Below, in pieces: positions 1 to 6,457 of a stretch of 10,918 nucleotides of DNA (the first letter of the stretch is position 1; each line of letters opens with the position of its first letter). The position numbers and the translations under genes were made by a program. This stretch comes from Acholeplasmatales bacterium (GTDB taxonomy: Bacteria; Bacillota_I; Bacilli_A; Acholeplasmatales; Anaeroplasmataceae), in the NCBI GenBank assembly GCA_024681175.1, contig JAILBI010000148.1, positions 1 through 10,918 of the forward strand, in the 5' to 3' direction. The notes under the pieces are model-generated. The model saw only the letters and a program-made list of their open reading frames with translations. It was not told where the DNA came from and searched no databases.

Positions 1-244
1 AAATGATAGATGTGAATATTATATTTATGATTATCATAAAAATAGTATTCAATCTGGTCAAGAAATTAAAGATTTATGTAATAATCATAATGTTAAAATT
101 ATTTTTAATGCCATAGATTGTGATAATGATGTAGAAGAGGTTAAAGCTATTGGAGCTCATTATGTGTATGGAAATAGATATCAAAAGCATTTTACAAATG
201 AAGAATTTATTAATAAATTATTAAAAGGTAAAAAAAATAAATAG
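1..244 (+). CDS. C-terminal fragment of an EAL-like domain protein (5' end outside window)
   Basis: Reading from base 2, an open frame of 80 codons ends in TAG at 242-244; its start lies left of the window. The pattern is that of the last helix-strand-helix units of an EAL (cyclic-di-GMP phosphodiesterase) domain: a helix ending in a Leu-Cys pair (EIKDLCNNHNVKIIF), then an acidic turn, then a helix and VKAIGAHYVYGNRY, then FTNEEFINKLL. In active EAL proteins these positions read roughly 'gi.viAEGVET', 'L..lGcd..QGy.fs.P' and '....f...l'. Here EGVET is NAIDC and the QGY block is YGNRY, so the residues expected for metal and substrate binding look lost. Known: degenerate EAL domains often act as c-di-GMP receptors or protein-binding modules. 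Inferred: a non-catalytic EAL relative. The fragment is short, so the family call is tentative. No terminator is visible in the 44-bp gap before proB, so readthrough into proB is possible. Confidence 0.5.
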   Translation, partial: NDRCEYYIYDYHKNSIQSGQEIKDLCNNHNVKIIFNAIDCDNDVEEVKAIGAHYVYGNRYQKHFTNEEFINKLLKGKKNK

Positions 245-288
245 TTTTTATTATTATATTAATATATAATTATATACGAGGTTTTTTT

Positions 289-1413
289 ATGAAAAATAAT
301 ATGACAGTAATCATCAAAATAGGTTCATCATCATTAGTAAATCATGATTTATCTATAAATGAACCAATGATGTATGAATTATCAAAACAATTAAAGATGC
401 TACTAGATTATTCTTATCAACCTATCCTTGTCTCATCAGGTGCAATTGCGGTAGGAAGAAATGTATTAGGCTTATCTTCAAAGCCTAAAACATTATCATT
501 GAAGCAGGCTTGTGCGGCTGTAGGACAAGCTAAATTAATGGAAAATTATAATAAAGCTTTTGATGTATATAAAATAAAATCTGGCCAGGTATTATTATCA
601 CATGATGATTTTCAATCAAGAAAAAGAATTAATTATTTAAAATCATGCTTAAATACCATGATTGAAAATAATATAATTCCTATTATTAATGAAAATGATG
701 TTGTATCTGTAGATGAAATTAAGGTAGGAGATAATGATACATTATCAAGCTTAATTTGTCCTTTAGTTGATGCAGATATGTTAATAATATTATCTGATAT
801 TGATGGTTTATATGATTCTAATCCTCAAGAAAATAAGGATGCTAAATTTATATCTGAGGTTAAAAATATTACTGATGAGATTAAAATGATGGCAGGCTCA
901 TCTAAAACATCAGTTGGTACAGGTGGTATGGCAACAAAAATTAAAGCGGCTGAGATTGCTTCAAATTCAGGCTGCAAAACAATGATTATGAATGCCAACA
1001 AATTAAATAAATTACATGAAATAAAGGATGGTAAAAATTTAGGTACTATCTTTTATGAAAATAAAAAGATGCCGCAAAAGACAAGCTGGTTAATTTATGA
1101 TACAAGAAGTAAGGGTGCAATAATTGTAAATGATAATCTTAATAATAAATTATCATCTTCAAAAAAGGTTTCAATATTACCTATTGGTGTAATAGGTGTT
1201 GATGGCGAATTTTTAGCTGGAGATGTAATTGATGTTAAGGATGTAGATGGAAAAATTATTGCGAAAGGAATTACTAATTATGGCTCATATGAAATTAAAA
1301 AGATAATGAGCCATAATTCTAAAGAAATAAAAGATATTTTAGGCTATAAGGATAAAGAACAAATCATTCATGCGGATGATTTAGTTGTATTTAAGGATAA
1401 AGAAAATGGATAA
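289..1413 (+). CDS. proB: Glutamate 5-kinase with C-terminal PUA domain
   Basis: Cytoplasmic enzyme phosphorylating L-glutamate with ATP to gamma-glutamyl phosphate, the first step of proline synthesis. The 374 residues match the two-domain family (about 365-375). The amino-acid kinase domain shows KIGSSSL at 10-16, SSGA at 49-52, NENDVVS at 134-140 followed by EIKVGDND, LSDIDGLYDSNP at 168-179, and the nucleotide loop GTGGMATKIKAA at 210-221. A PUA domain spans about 274-366. Asp107 and Glu143 align by eye with E. coli positions whose mutation relieves proline inhibition, so feedback control is probably kept (inference). The ATG at 289 is chosen because CGAGG at 277-281 sits 7 nt upstream; an in-frame ATG at 301 lacks such a site. 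The 3' end overlaps proA by 8 nt, indicating translational coupling. proC is not in the window. Confidence 0.97.
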   Translation: MKNNMTVIIKIGSSSLVNHDLSINEPMMYELSKQLKMLLDYSYQPILVSSGAIAVGRNVLGLSSKPKTLSLKQACAAVGQAKLMENYNKAFDVYKIKSGQVLLSHDDFQSRKRINYLKSCLNTMIENNIIPIINENDVVSVDEIKVGDNDTLSSLICPLVDADMLIILSDIDGLYDSNPQENKDAKFISEVKNITDEIKMMAGSSKTSVGTGGMATKIKAAEIASNSGCKTMIMNANKLNKLHEIKDGKNLGTIFYENKKMPQKTSWLIYDTRSKGAIIVNDNLNNKLSSSKKVSILPIGVIGVDGEFLAGDVIDVKDVDGKIIAKGITNYGSYEIKKIMSHNSKEIKDILGYKDKEQIIHADDLVVFKDKENG

Positions 1414-2632
1414 TGAATTAAAAAAATGTAAAGAAGCTTCTTATAAGCTTGAAAAATTAAGCGATGAAGATATTAGTATATGTCTTGTAAATATTAAAGA
1501 AGCTTTACTTAAAAATAAAGATGAAATAATTAAACAAAATGAAATAGATTATGAAAATGCTAAAGGTAAATTATCTCCATCAATGCTAGATAGATTATTA
1601 TTAAATGAAAAAAGAATTAAAGGTCTTTGTGATAGCATTGATGTCTTATTAAAATTACCTAACCATGTTGGTGAGGTAATAGAAGAATTTACATCATCAG
1701 GCTTAAATATTAAAAAGGTAAGAGTACCTTTTGGTGTTATTTTAGCTATTTTTGAAGCAAGACCTAATGTTATAGTTGATATTGCATGCTTATCATTAAA
1801 AACTAAAAATGCAGCAGTTTTAAAGGGTGGATCTGATGCAATAAATACTAATAGAATATTAACTAAGGTAATGCAAGATGCAATAAAGGATATTATTGAT
1901 CCTAATGTAATTACATTTGTTGATTCTACAGATAGAAAAACAACAGATGAAATTATCACAAAGAAGGATTATATTGATTTATTAATACCAAGAGGATCAA
2001 GATCATTTATTAAATATATTATTTCTAATGCAAAAATACCTTATATTGAAACAGGTGCAGGAAATAATTTCATTTATGTAGATAAGGATGTTGATATTGA
2101 TATGGCATTAAAGGTCATTGTAAATGCTAAGGTACAAAGACCATCTGTATGTAATGCAATTGAGCATATAATCATTAATGAAGATATTGTTAAAAAATTC
2201 TTACCATTATTAAATGAAAAAATGAAAGAAAATAATGTTAAGATGCTAGCTACAGCACCTTTAGCAAAAATTATTAAATGTGATGTATGTAATGAAGAAG
2301 AATTTGATATTGAATATAATGATTATATTTTATCAGTTATGAGTATGAATAATATTGATGATGTAATAACATATATCAATAATCATTCAACACATCATAG
2401 TGATTGTATATTATCTAATAATAAAGAAAATGTATCTAAATTCTTTAATGGTATTGATTCAGCATGCGTATACCATAATGCATCTACAAGATTTACTGAT
2501 GGTGGTTGCTTCGGATTTGGTGCGGAAATTGGTATTTCTACATCAAAATTACATGCAAGAGGCCCTATGGGATTAAGAGAAATTACTACCTTCAAATATG
2601 TAATTGAAGGAGAAGGTAATATTAGAGAATAA
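1406..2632 (+). CDS. proA: Gamma-glutamyl phosphate reductase
   Basis: NADPH-dependent aldehyde-dehydrogenase-fold enzyme that reduces gamma-glutamyl phosphate to glutamate-5-semialdehyde, the step after ProB; the two are thought to channel the labile intermediate. From ATG 1406 the product is 408 residues (usual 410-420). Family signatures are VPFGVILAIFEARPNV (107-122), VLKGGSDAINTN (138-149), LIPRGS (193-198), catalytic Cys249 within QRPSVCNAIE (244-253), FTDGG (363-367) and FGAEIGISTSKLHARGPMGL (371-390). GAGNN at 217-221 replaces the more usual G.GNCH. An in-frame TTG at 1385 would add 7 residues, but ATG 1406 has AAGG at 1393-1396 at a good distance and is preferred. The gene overlaps the end of proB and is followed at once by a hairpin terminator, so proBA forms a two-gene unit. 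Confidence 0.97.
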   Translation: MDNELKKCKEASYKLEKLSDEDISICLVNIKEALLKNKDEIIKQNEIDYENAKGKLSPSMLDRLLLNEKRIKGLCDSIDVLLKLPNHVGEVIEEFTSSGLNIKKVRVPFGVILAIFEARPNVIVDIACLSLKTKNAAVLKGGSDAINTNRILTKVMQDAIKDIIDPNVITFVDSTDRKTTDEIITKKDYIDLLIPRGSRSFIKYIISNAKIPYIETGAGNNFIYVDKDVDIDMALKVIVNAKVQRPSVCNAIEHIIINEDIVKKFLPLLNEKMKENNVKMLATAPLAKIIKCDVCNEEEFDIEYNDYILSVMSMNNIDDVITYINNHSTHHSDCILSNNKENVSKFFNGIDSACVYHNASTRFTDGGCFGFGAEIGISTSKLHARGPMGLREITTFKYVIEGEGNIRE

Positions 2633-2662
2633 AAAAATTAAGGAAGCAATTCCTTAATTTTT
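2633..2662. terminator. Bidirectional Rho-independent terminator between proA and the DUF1836 gene
   Basis: A perfect 13-bp stem (2633-2645 pairing with 2650-2662) closes a GCAA loop at 2646-2649, a GNRA-type tetraloop. The T-rich right side (TTTTTCTTTTT) serves plus-strand transcripts and the A-run starting at 2631 gives a U-tract to minus-strand transcripts. It begins directly after the proA stop and contains the stop codon of the convergent gene (2654-2656), so one element serves both units. Confidence 0.9.
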
Positions 2663-3262
2663 CTTTTTATGAGCTTCATCTAGAAGCTCCTTTTCTTTTT
2701 CTTCATTTTCTTTTAATTCTTTAATATGTCTTGTGATATATAAAATCTTTTTAGATATAGTTGCATAGATTGTTGATATCATCGCATATTCAGTAGCTAA
2801 ATTAATATATGATTCATAATCATCACTATCTTTAATATCATCTAATTTAGAGAATGTATCAGAAGTGATTGCTTCAATTTCAGTTTTATATTTTCTATTG
2901 AAATCATCATATACATCTGATGGTTTTTTACCATCTTTATATCTTTCATCTTCAATTTGCTTAACTTCAGTCATTGATAAGACCTTTTTAAGTGTTAATA
3001 CTTCATATATTCTTGATAAATGCTCGCGATAATATCTTTTCTTTAAAGGAGAAGGAATAAGCTCACCTTTAACATAATTATTAATCATATTAGATGTAAT
3101 TTGAACATCTTGTAAATTATCTTTATATGGTTCCATCATCGCATCAACATATTTAATAACCTGATTAATATATAAATCTATATCTGGTAAATGATCATAA
3201 TCATTTATTTTAATATTTAAAAATTCATTTAACCAATCATTTAAAGCTTTCTTCTCGTCCAT
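2654..3262 (-). CDS. DUF1836 domain protein, possible DNA-binding regulator
   Basis: 202 residues, with no signal peptide or membrane segment. Residues about 25-105 match my recollection of the DUF1836 consensus: LPDIDLYINQVIKYVD, then ITSNMINNYVKGELI (55-69), then PLKKRYYREHLSRIYEV and LKKVLSMTEVKQIE. The TSNMINNYVK stretch, followed by a basic KKRYYREH segment, resembles a MerR/helix-turn-helix reading head. Proteins of this family are widespread in Bacillota and are suspected transcription regulators, but I know of no firm ligand. Residues 105-180 are helical and unrecognised; 181-202 is a highly charged Lys/Glu tail. AAGGAGA at 3268-3274, 5 nt before ATG 3262, supports the start. The gene is convergent with proA and divergent from the DAHP synthase gene. 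A regulator transcribed away from a biosynthetic gene often controls it or itself, but here that is only inference. Confidence 0.75.
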   Translation of the reverse strand: MDEKKALNDWLNEFLNIKINDYDHLPDIDLYINQVIKYVDAMMEPYKDNLQDVQITSNMINNYVKGELIPSPLKKRYYREHLSRIYEVLTLKKVLSMTEVKQIEDERYKDGKKPSDVYDDFNRKYKTEIEAITSDTFSKLDDIKDSDDYESYINLATEYAMISTIYATISKKILYITRHIKELKENEEKEKELLDEAHKKKN

Positions 3263-3302
3263 ATAAATCTCCTTTTTTATATAATAGAAACAATTCTTAT
3301 AA

Positions 3303-3331
3303 ATTATAACTTAGTATTTAAAAAATTACAA
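3303..3331 (-). promoter_or_regulatory. Sigma-A-type promoter of the DUF1836 gene
   Basis: On the minus strand, TTGTAA (3326-3331) and a consensus TATAAT (3303-3308) are separated by exactly 17 bp. Transcription would start near 3296, giving a leader of about 34 nt with the SD at 3268-3274. The inverted repeat at 3336-3365 lies just upstream of the -35. Confidence 0.7.
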
Positions 3332-3335
3332 TTTC

Positions 3336-3365
3336 AAATGATAAAAAATAAAAATTTTATCATTT
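3336..3365. repeat. Perfect 11-bp inverted repeat in the divergent intergenic region
   Basis: AAATGATAAAA (3336-3346) is repeated inverted as TTTTATCATTT (3355-3365) around an 8-nt A-rich spacer. It lies 5 bp upstream of the -35 of the minus-strand promoter and about 75 bp upstream of the extended -10 of the plus-strand gene. It has almost no G/C pairs and neither flanking gene ends here, so a regulator-binding site is more likely than a terminator. Confidence 0.5.
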
Positions 3366-3402
3366 TTATTATATGTAGTTTAAAAAACCATTATCAAAAT
3401 GA

Positions 3403-3449
3403 AAAAAATGCATTTTTTGATGAAATATGTATGAATTTTGTGATATACT
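3403..3449 (+). promoter_or_regulatory. Promoter of the DAHP synthase gene with an overlapping palindrome
   Basis: An extended -10, TGATATACT (TG at 3441-3442, hexamer TATACT at 3444-3449), lies about 22 bp upstream of the SD. At 17 bp spacing the -35 position (3421-3426, TGAAAT) is poor; a TTGATG at 3417-3422 is 21 bp away, too far. The extended TG element probably compensates. A perfect 16-bp palindrome, AAAAAATGCATTTTTT (3403-3418), abuts the -35 region and could be an operator or simply bent A-tract DNA. Confidence 0.5.
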
Positions 3450-3470
3450 AATATAGAATTTTTTATAAAC

Positions 3471-3475
3471 GGAGG
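3471..3475 (+). promoter_or_regulatory. Ribosome binding site fixing the DAHP synthase start
   Basis: GGAGG is placed 7 nt before ATG 3483. An in-frame TTG at 3477 would be only 1 nt from it, so ATG 3483 is taken as the start. Confidence 0.85.
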
Positions 3476-3482
3476 TTTGTTT

Positions 3483-4520
3483 ATGGAATACAAAAGAAAA
3501 GTTATAGAACCAGATGAGCTTAAAGCTTTATTTCCACTTGATAAAGCATCAATTGAAAAGAAGCTTGAGAATGATAAACAAATAAAAGATATATTTGAAG
3601 GAAAGGACAATAGATTATTATTAATAATTGGTCCATGCTCAGCTGATAGAGAAGATGCAGTATTAGAATATTGTAAAAAATTAGCAAAATTACAGGAAAA
3701 AGTTAAAGATCAAATCTTTATTATTCCAAGAATATATACAAATAAGCCAAGAACTACAGGTGAAGGATATAAAGGTATGCTTCATCAGCCAGATCCAAAT
3801 AAAAAGGCTGATATGGTTCATGGTATTGTTGCGGTAAGAAAGCTACATATGTCTGTATTACAGGAAACAGGCTTTTCAACTGCAGATGAAATGCTTTACC
3901 CTGAAAACCATGAATATTTATCTGATATTATTTCATATGTTGCAGTAGGTGCAAGATCTGTAGAAAACCAATTTCATAGATTAGTTTCATCAGGTGTTGA
4001 TGTACCTGTTGGTATGAAAAACCCTACATCAGGTGATTATAGTGTTATGATGAATTCTGTATTTGCAGCTCAGCATCCTCATACATTTACATATAGAGGC
4101 TGGGAGGTTGATACTACAGGAAACCCATACACACATGTTATTTTACGTGGTAGTGTTAATAAATATGGTATTACTATACCTAACTACCATTATGAAGATA
4201 TTAAGCGTGTAATTAAGATGTATCCAAGTGATAAATATCAAAATCCTGCGATTGTAATTGACTGTAACCATTCAAATTCAGGTAAGAAATTTGAAGAACA
4301 AATTCGTATTGCAAAAGAAGTATTACATTCAACAAGACATGATGAAGAAGTATTTAAATATGTTAAAGGTTTAATGATTGAATCATATTTAGTTGATGGT
4401 AATCAGGATGTAAATGGTGGCGTATATGGCCAATCTATTACAGATCCTTGTCTTGGCTGGGAAAAGACAGAAAAACTCGTACTTGAATTAGCAGAATTAA
4501 GAAAAAATGAAAATAAGTAA
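3483..4520 (+). CDS. 3-deoxy-7-phosphoheptulonate (DAHP) synthase, class I AroF/AroG type
   Basis: Condenses phosphoenolpyruvate with erythrose-4-phosphate to DAHP, the first committed step towards aromatic amino acids. The 345-residue product matches the E. coli AroF/G/H length (350-356). Visible motifs are GPCS (50-53; Cys52 a metal ligand), KPRTT (88-92), GARSVENQ (156-163), VGMKNPTSG (176-184), LRG (221-223), DCNHSNS (260-266; His263 metal ligand), IESYLVDGNQ (299-308; Glu300 metal ligand) and SITDPCLGWE (318-327; Asp321 metal ligand). All catalytic and metal positions are therefore present. There is no fused chorismate mutase or ACT domain. Which amino acid inhibits it cannot be judged, so I do not choose between aroF, aroG and aroH. 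No other shikimate gene is in the window, and no convincing terminator follows it. Confidence 0.96.
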   Translation: MEYKRKVIEPDELKALFPLDKASIEKKLENDKQIKDIFEGKDNRLLLIIGPCSADREDAVLEYCKKLAKLQEKVKDQIFIIPRIYTNKPRTTGEGYKGMLHQPDPNKKADMVHGIVAVRKLHMSVLQETGFSTADEMLYPENHEYLSDIISYVAVGARSVENQFHRLVSSGVDVPVGMKNPTSGDYSVMMNSVFAAQHPHTFTYRGWEVDTTGNPYTHVILRGSVNKYGITIPNYHYEDIKRVIKMYPSDKYQNPAIVIDCNHSNSGKKFEEQIRIAKEVLHSTRHDEEVFKYVKGLMIESYLVDGNQDVNGGVYGQSITDPCLGWEKTEKLVLELAELRKNENK

Positions 4521-4581
4521 TATTTCCTTTTAAAAAACGCAAAAAGTCGCGTAAATTACGAAAAAATTAGTAGTTTATGTA

Positions 4582-4610
4582 TTGAAAATAAAATTCACGT
4601 TTGTTATAAT
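4582..4610 (+). promoter_or_regulatory. Near-consensus sigma-A promoter of the zinc-ribbon gene
   Basis: TTGAAA (4582-4587) and TATAAT (4605-4610) are separated by 17 bp, the best-scoring promoter in the window by eye. Transcription should start near 4617, leaving an unusually long leader of about 190 nt before the gene at 4808. A dyad CGTAA-A-TTACG (4550-4560) lies about 20 bp upstream of the -35. Confidence 0.8.
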
Positions 4611-4616
4611 ATTCGT

Positions 4617-4807
4617 AAGAGTATGGGAAATATTGTTTTTAGTGTGGAGACATTAAAAAACATTAAAAATTATATTTCAATTACGTTTGGCGGTAAAAGT
4701 AAGATTTTTTGTTTAAAAATTGTGTGAGAGTATTTATAAGCAAAAAATATAAACGCTTTCATAAACCGTCATAATCTTAATCTTTCAAAAAAGGAGAATT
4801 ATGACCG
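4617..4807 (+). promoter_or_regulatory. Long 5' leader with possible nested RNA pairing
   Basis: The transcribed leader is about 190 nt, against 25-40 nt for other genes here. Possible nested stems are GGCGGT (4689-4694) with ACCGTC (4765-4770, one G-U pair), enclosing ATTTTTTG (4704-4711) with CAAAAAAT (4741-4748). ACGTTT (4683-4688) could instead pair with AAACG (4751-4755), giving a mutually exclusive fold. The SD AAGGAG is at 4791-4796. I recognise no known riboswitch class. The structure is proposed from manual pairing only and AT-rich sequence pairs easily, so a cis-regulatory role is inference. Confidence 0.4.
4748..4763. promoter_or_regulatory. cre-like site (CcpA catabolite control) in the leader
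   Basis: Read on the minus strand this is TATGAAAGCGTTTATA. Its core TGAAAGCGTTTATA fits the Bacillus cre consensus TGAAARCGYTTNCW with one mismatch, and the 16-mer is 6/8 symmetric. It lies about 135 bp downstream of the predicted transcription start, where CcpA would act as a roadblock. No ccpA gene is in view, so this is a sequence match only. Confidence 0.4.
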
Positions 4808-4827
4808 ATGAAAAAAATAGTTTGTGA
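4801..4827 (+). CDS. Possible 8-codon mini-ORF overlapping the start of the zinc-ribbon gene
   Basis: ATG 4801 opens a frame encoding MTDEKNSL, ending in TGA at 4825-4827, in a different frame from the gene that starts at 4808. The shared SD AAGGAG (4791-4796) is 4 nt from this ATG and 11 nt from ATG 4808; neither spacing is ideal. If used, it would compete with or couple to initiation at 4808. Such short frames are common by chance, so confidence is low. Confidence 0.22.
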   Translation: MTDEKNSL

Positions 4828-6448
4828 CCTTTGTGGTGAGTCAGATTTCTTAAAAGTCGAAGGATTCTTTGTTTGTCAGGTATGTGGTGCAAAATACACT
4901 ATCGATGAAGCAAGAGATATGATGAAAGAAGTTTCTGATAGTTCATCTTCAGCTGATCAAGCTTTAGCAGATGACGATGAGAACGCAGTACGCAGACCTA
5001 CAAGACCTACTGTTGTAAGAAAGGTAGTTGTAGCACCTCGTCAAGGAGCTCAAGTTCAAACTAAAGATCAAGCTGCAAAAAGAATTATATCTAATGTAAG
5101 AAGAGCAGAGCCTGAACAACCTCAAGTACAAGGTAAGAAACCTGTTATTATAAAGAAGGTAGTTGTTAAGCCAAGAACATCAACTCCAGTTCAACAGCAA
5201 CAACAAGCAGCACCAAAACCTTCTCCAGTTTTACAACAAAATTTAGAAACACGTCCAGGTATGGGTGTTTCTCAAGCACAAATGATTGAGAACTTATTCG
5301 TTTTATCACAAAACGCATTTGATTCAGAAAACTATGTTGATGCAGAAAATTATGCAAATAGAATCATCGAGCTTGATTCAACTAACTCAGATGCTTGGTT
5401 GATGAAGGGTAACTGTGCAAGTAAACAAACAGATGGCGATAAATTTAGATTCCTTGAATCAATTAATTGTTGGAATACATGTTTAGTTAACGCAGCTAAA
5501 GATGAAGTTGAAGATTATCAATTTACAGTTAGAACAAACTGTATTGATGCTGCAGTAGCATATATTTTAAAAAATTGTAAAGCATTTGTTGATAAAGCTT
5601 CTAATGAAAATTTCCAGAAGGTTATCGACAAAATTGAATATGTTGATCCAATGATGAGAAAAGCAAACCAAACATTCGGTGTACAGCTTTCTCAATATGA
5701 AGATAAATTAGCTTCAAATATTTCAGCTATCATTACATCAATTTCTAAAAATGAAATTAAAGAATTTGGTAAGAGACCTGAAAAGCAAACAGAAGCAGCT
5801 TATGCAAAATTCATTGAAATTCAAGATGCATGTATCTTTGCATGGAATTATTTAATGGATATCGCTAAGAAGCATGGTACAGTTACAGCTATCTTATCTA
5901 ATATCGTTAAGATGCATGAAGCAATTATCCGTAATGTAGGTCATACAGTACAATCTAATGGTAAGGTTAAAGTTACTGTTAAGTGTTCAATGAGTGAACG
6001 TAATAAGCGTCTTGAGCTTATCAAACAAGCTAAGAAGAAACTTGAAGATAAATTCGTTGATATTCGTAAGCGTGATAGAGTTGACCAAAAATTCAAGAAT
6101 GCAAAATACTGGGAAGAGCATCAAGAAGAAAAGCAACAGCTTCTTGAAGAAAGACAAAAGCTTGACCATGAAGTATTCGAGCTTGAAAACTCTAAGCTTA
6201 AGATGGAAGAGCTTAATGAACTTAAGAAACTTGAAGAAGAATCTGTACGTCTATCAGTATTAAAAGACAATCCTACATATTCTAATAAAGAAAGAACAGC
6301 TTATATGGATCAATTAAATAAGATTAAGAAGCAAATCGTTACAAAGAAGAGAGAGCTTGCTTCTAGACTTAACCCAATTGATGATAAGATTGAAAAATAT
6401 AAGAAGAGAATGTTCAATATCGATTTAGAATTAAATCAAAATCGTTAA
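4808..6448 (+). CDS. Zinc-ribbon / TPR-like / coiled-coil protein of unknown function
   Basis: 546 residues, with no signal peptide or membrane segment. Order: an N-terminal zinc ribbon with Cys6, Cys9, Cys23 and Cys26 (CDLC-x13-CQVC) followed by KYTIDEARDMMKEV; an acidic Ser/Asp patch (41-60); a basic Pro/Gln-rich disordered linker (61-150) holding a duplicated motif, VVRKVVVAPR (69-78) and VIIKKVVVKPR (113-123), and a five-Gln run; a TPR-like pair of helices (156-205, SENYVDAENYANRIIELD then AWLMKGN); an unrecognised helical region (206-395); and a long charged coiled coil (about 396-546). Similar 'zinc ribbon plus TPR' proteins occur in gut Bacillota but have no known function to my knowledge. 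CGT arginine, CTT leucine and ATC codons are more frequent than in the neighbours, and with its strong promoter this suggests high expression. The start is supported by the conserved Cys spacing. A scaffold or adaptor role is speculation. Confidence 0.85.
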   Translation: MKKIVCDLCGESDFLKVEGFFVCQVCGAKYTIDEARDMMKEVSDSSSSADQALADDDENAVRRPTRPTVVRKVVVAPRQGAQVQTKDQAAKRIISNVRRAEPEQPQVQGKKPVIIKKVVVKPRTSTPVQQQQQAAPKPSPVLQQNLETRPGMGVSQAQMIENLFVLSQNAFDSENYVDAENYANRIIELDSTNSDAWLMKGNCASKQTDGDKFRFLESINCWNTCLVNAAKDEVEDYQFTVRTNCIDAAVAYILKNCKAFVDKASNENFQKVIDKIEYVDPMMRKANQTFGVQLSQYEDKLASNISAIITSISKNEIKEFGKRPEKQTEAAYAKFIEIQDACIFAWNYLMDIAKKHGTVTAILSNIVKMHEAIIRNVGHTVQSNGKVKVTVKCSMSERNKRLELIKQAKKKLEDKFVDIRKRDRVDQKFKNAKYWEEHQEEKQQLLEERQKLDHEVFELENSKLKMEELNELKKLEEESVRLSVLKDNPTYSNKERTAYMDQLNKIKKQIVTKKRELASRLNPIDDKIEKYKKRMFNIDLELNQNR

Positions 6449-6457
6449 TAAAAATAT

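Noticed and set aside
265..270. Consensus TATAAT hexamer upstream of proB
   Set aside because: It ends only 6 bp before the SD (277-281), so the transcript would begin at or inside the SD, and there is no acceptable -35 at 17 bp (TAGTTT). In such AT-rich spacer a TATAAT is expected by chance.
1385..1405. TTG start giving proA 7 extra residues
   Set aside because: ATG 1406 has a properly spaced AAGG and matches the usual ProA N-terminus; the extension lies fully inside proB.
1549..1959. 136-codon open frame on the minus strand inside proA
   Set aside because: It is the antisense shadow of a highly conserved proA region, with no SD and no recognisable protein. The other antisense frames at 2395-2595, 3380-3610, 5166-5357, 5987-6169 and 9695-9922 were rejected likewise.
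4537..4560. ACGC/GCGT plus CGTAA/TTACG dyads as a terminator for the DAHP synthase gene
   Set aside because: The stems are 4-5 bp, one has a single-base loop, and no T-run follows. They may be protein-binding dyads but do not make a credible intrinsic terminator.
4617..4807. Known riboswitch (c-di-AMP, SAM, purine, T-box) in the leader
   Set aside because: I could not find the conserved core of any of these; in particular there is no T-box TGGNACCGCG sequence.
5994..6263. 89-codon plus-strand frame within the zinc-ribbon gene
   Set aside because: Out-of-frame reading of the Lys/Glu-rich coiled-coil codons; no SD and no independent signature.
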